Source: CAYWFU01 sp964457585 (GTDB taxonomy: Bacteria > JACRDZ01). Taken from it: a stretch of 8,495 nucleotides of DNA. How positions within the stretch are numbered: position 1 is the stretch's first letter; each line of letters starts with the position of its first letter. The notes under the pieces are model-generated. The model made no database searches and was not told the origin of the DNA. It saw only the letters and a program-made list of their open reading frames with translations. Of this stretch, positions 6,790 through 8,495 are shown one piece after another. The stretch is from the NCBI GenBank assembly GCA_964457585.1, contig CAYWFU010000103.1, forward strand, positions 1-8,495, given 5' to 3'. A program made the position numbers and the translations under genes.

Positions 6790-7557
6790 ATGAACAATAT
6801 TAACAATAATAACTCATGTACAGTACTATTTTCTGGCGGCAGTGATTCCACGCTTTGTGCCAGTTTAATGGCAGAAAAATTTATTAAGGTAACACTGCTG
6901 ACTTTTACCCGAAAAGCTTATTCAGGTTTCACCAGATTAGAAAAATCAAAATTTTATCTTCCATCCCTGCAAAAAATATATGGAAAAAAAAATATAATTC
7001 AGGAAATAGTTGATTATCATCCCTTATTTTCATTTATTTTTTTTTATAATTTTGAAAATGATTTAAAAAAATATGGAATGCATCTTAGTATTTTTGTTTG
7101 TATGGCATGTAAATTGGCAATGCATACATTAACCATTATATATAACATTAAACATAATATTAAATATACTGCTGATGGGTCATTTCATGGACAGGATCAC
7201 AGTCCCGAACAAATGTCAGATATTTTGCTTGAATTGAAAAAATTTTATACTGATTATGGTATTGAATTTTCCTATCCAATATATTTTTATCAAAATAAAA
7301 ATGCAATACAAAAAGAATTGTTTAAACGCGGTATTGCTGAGACTGAATTTTTTTCGCAAAAAAAACTTTCCACCTCTGATTCTTATCTTTATCACAAAAA
7401 CCAGCCAGCATGTTATCTTGGAATAATCGCAGGAGGATACAGCAAATTTGTTTTTGGACCATTATGGGGAGCAAAAACCCGCGAGGAACTTGCATTACAG
7501 TATTATTATGAAAAACTGAAAGTTGCAAAGGAATATTTGGGCAAAGAATTGAAATAA
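6790..7557 (+). CDS. PP-loop ATPase with CxxC...C cysteines, possible sulfur transferase or tRNA-modifying enzyme
   Basis: This 255-residue protein belongs to the adenine nucleotide alpha-hydrolase superfamily. The N-terminal PP-loop is SGGSDS (15-20), which binds ATP and adenylates a substrate. Further on are CMACK (C104, C107), an ADG segment (128-130), a DSYLYHKNQPACYLG block with C208, and GGYSKFVFGPLWGAKTREEL near the end. CxxC followed about 100 residues later by a third cysteine is the arrangement that holds a [4Fe-4S] cluster in TtcA and TtuA tRNA thiolases and in some LarE-type sulfur transferases; QueC-like function is an alternative. The spacing is the only evidence for a cluster. 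The start is the only ATG before the PP-loop; its ribosome binding site is weak (AGAAG, 8 bases away), so translation may be coupled to vapC. The stop lies in the flank of the 181-bp element. Superfamily is certain, substrate unknown. Confidence 0.75.
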   Translation: MNNINNNNSCTVLFSGGSDSTLCASLMAEKFIKVTLLTFTRKAYSGFTRLEKSKFYLPSLQKIYGKKNIIQEIVDYHPLFSFIFFYNFENDLKKYGMHLSIFVCMACKLAMHTLTIIYNIKHNIKYTADGSFHGQDHSPEQMSDILLELKKFYTDYGIEFSYPIYFYQNKNAIQKELFKRGIAETEFFSQKKLSTSDSYLYHKNQPACYLGIIAGGYSKFVFGPLWGAKTREELALQYYYEKLKVAKEYLGKELK

Positions 7558-7561
7558 TTAC

Positions 7562-7742
7562 CTCAAATTGACTGAGTTTTTTGTGGAGATAAATTCAAAA
7601 TTCAAAATTTAAAATGCAAAATTGTAGTGTCCTGCGGACATTTATTGATTTAAAACATAATAATGTCACGAAGTGACACATTAATTTTGATTTTTTATAT
7701 TTAATATTTAATTTTATGTTATAAAAAGTCAGTCAACTTGAG
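7562..7742. mobile_element. 181-bp fold-back element between convergent genes, flanked by TAATTAC
   Basis: The left end CTCAAATTGACTGAG (from 7562) and the complement of the right end (up to 7742) match at 18 of the first 20 positions. The identical heptamer TAATTAC lies outside each end (7555-7561 and 7743-7749) and reads as a target duplication. Inside are AT-rich arms that also partly pair, and two small hairpins: TGTCC-TGC-GGACA (about 7628-7640) and TGTCAC-GAA-GTGACA (about 7666-7680). There is no coding capacity. It may act as a shared terminator for the two convergent genes. As TAATTA is itself a palindrome, it could instead belong to the repeat ends. MITE-like origin is inferred. Confidence 0.7.
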
Positions 7743-7745
7743 TAA

Positions 7746-8285
7746 TTACTTAATTTTTACTGGTATCCCTGCTGTCATCCAATATACATTTTTCGCTGCT
7801 TTGGCAAAATACTGATTTATAGTACCCTGCAAATCCCTGAATTCTCTTGCTAAAGAATTGTCAGGAACTATCCCCTGCCCGACTTCATTACTCACTATTA
7901 TTATTTCAGCTTTTGATTTTTTTATTACAGTAATTATATTTTTAATTTTTTTTAATATTTCAGCAGAAGATATTTTCTCATTTTCATCTGTCATTAGATT
8001 AGATAAGAAAAGTGTTAAACAATCTAATAATATTACTGTCCCTTTTTTACCAAATTGAAAAATTTTTCGAGCAATATCTTTAGGCTCTTCAACAGTAGTC
8101 CAATTAAGAGGACGGCTTTTTTTATGCTTAATTATTCTTTTCCGCATTTCTCCATCTTTAGCTTCCATAGTTGCAAGATATATTACTTTTTTATTCATTT
8201 TTCCTGCAAGCTGAATAGCAAAATCTGATTTACCGCTGCGAGCACCACCAATAATAAAAGTTAAATTATTTGATAATATGGGCAT
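7746..8285 (-). CDS. cobU: Adenosylcobinamide kinase / adenosylcobinamide-phosphate guanylyltransferase
   Basis: This bifunctional cytosolic enzyme phosphorylates adenosylcobinamide and transfers GMP to it, giving adenosylcobinamide-GDP for assembly of the lower ligand of vitamin B12. The 179-residue protein has the family's normal length. It shows the Walker A loop GGARSGKS (13-20), YLATMEAKDGEMRKRIIKHK with the RxxxH motif (R50, H54, the likely guanylyl acceptor), RPLNWTTVEEP (58-68), LLDCLT (86-91), NEVGQGIVP (133-141), REFRDLQGTINQ (147-158) and the C-terminal GIPVKIK. AAAGAGG lies four bases before the ATG at 8285. No other cobalamin gene is in the window and no cobalamin riboswitch is visible upstream, so it may serve salvage of imported corrinoids. 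Confidence 0.95.
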   Translation of the reverse strand: MPILSNNLTFIIGGARSGKSDFAIQLAGKMNKKVIYLATMEAKDGEMRKRIIKHKKSRPLNWTTVEEPKDIARKIFQFGKKGTVILLDCLTLFLSNLMTDENEKISSAEILKKIKNIITVIKKSKAEIIIVSNEVGQGIVPDNSLAREFRDLQGTINQYFAKAAKNVYWMTAGIPVKIK

Positions 8286-8495
8286 AAAACCTCTTTAATG
8301 ATCAACATAACTTTTTAAGAGGATATCATAAGTGTATAGGAAAATCAAAATTGTACTAAGTTAAATAAAATAGAAAAATATCATTTGGGTGAGGCTCGCT
8401 CCAAAAATAATATTTAAGTGAAACATGTCCCCTGCGGCTCCCAGACTGGGTCAAATCAATTTATATTAATTACTAAATAAAATTTAAAATTTTCC
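8286..8495. other. Non-coding region upstream of cobU
   Basis: No open frame with protein-like composition is present. The cobU ribosome binding site lies at its left edge. An island much richer in GC than its surroundings (about 8388-8452) includes GGGTGAGGCTCGCTCC and TGTCCCCTGCGGCTC and ends in the small palindrome CCCAG-A-CTGGG (8440-8450). I cannot assign it to a known RNA or repeat family. Confidence 0.5.

Noticed and set aside
7562..7742. CRISPR array or simple terminator as an explanation of the repeats
   Set aside because: There are no regularly spaced direct repeats, and a 181-bp inverted structure with flanking duplications is much larger than an intrinsic terminator.
8286..8495. 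Cobalamin riboswitch upstream of cobU
   Set aside because: I looked for the conserved B12-box GCCACTG and the surrounding helices on the minus strand and did not find them.

Overview
This 8.5 kb window is AT-rich and probably comes from a free-living, low-GC bacterium with two membranes, perhaps an uncultivated lineage. The evidence is indirect: a BatA-type von Willebrand factor A (VWA) membrane protein, a bacterial-type prenyl diphosphate synthase, a dGTPase and the cobalamin enzyme CobU, with strong purine-rich ribosome binding sites. No rRNA or tRNA gene is visible, so I do not name a taxon.

Left end (1-1790): eroded accessory DNA. A small antitoxin-like gene (998-1246, minus strand) is followed by an adenine DNA methyltransferase gene (55-985, minus) that is broken by a 100-bp miniature transposable element with 27-bp perfect inverted ends and a TTA target duplication. 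Removing the element and one TTA restores one reading frame of 275 codons. Further right are a short gene tail (1353-1455) and a second, unrelated 208-bp inverted-repeat element (1456-1663).

Centre (1791-5902, minus strand): a compact operon dgt - BatA-like VWA protein - ispA, with a 4-bp overlap between the last two genes and a sigma70-like promoter at 5988-6016. It links nucleotide pool control, an envelope protein and isoprenoid synthesis.

Right part (6129-7557, plus strand): divergent from dgt is a VapBC toxin-antitoxin pair with a promoter and an 8-bp inverted-repeat operator over the -10 box. It is followed 11 bp later by a PP-loop ATPase carrying three cysteines (CxxC plus one) in the arrangement seen in iron-sulfur tRNA thiolases and LarE-like sulfur transferases. 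An RNase toxin next to a possible RNA-modifying enzyme is the most suggestive gene association here.

Right end (7555-8495): cobU (minus) converges on the PP-loop gene. Between the two stop codons lies a third, 181-bp inverted-repeat element flanked by TAATTAC on both sides. Without it the stop codons of the two genes would abut in one TAATTA palindrome. The last 210 bp hold no gene. The window thus carries three unrelated non-autonomous inverted-repeat elements and no transposase.
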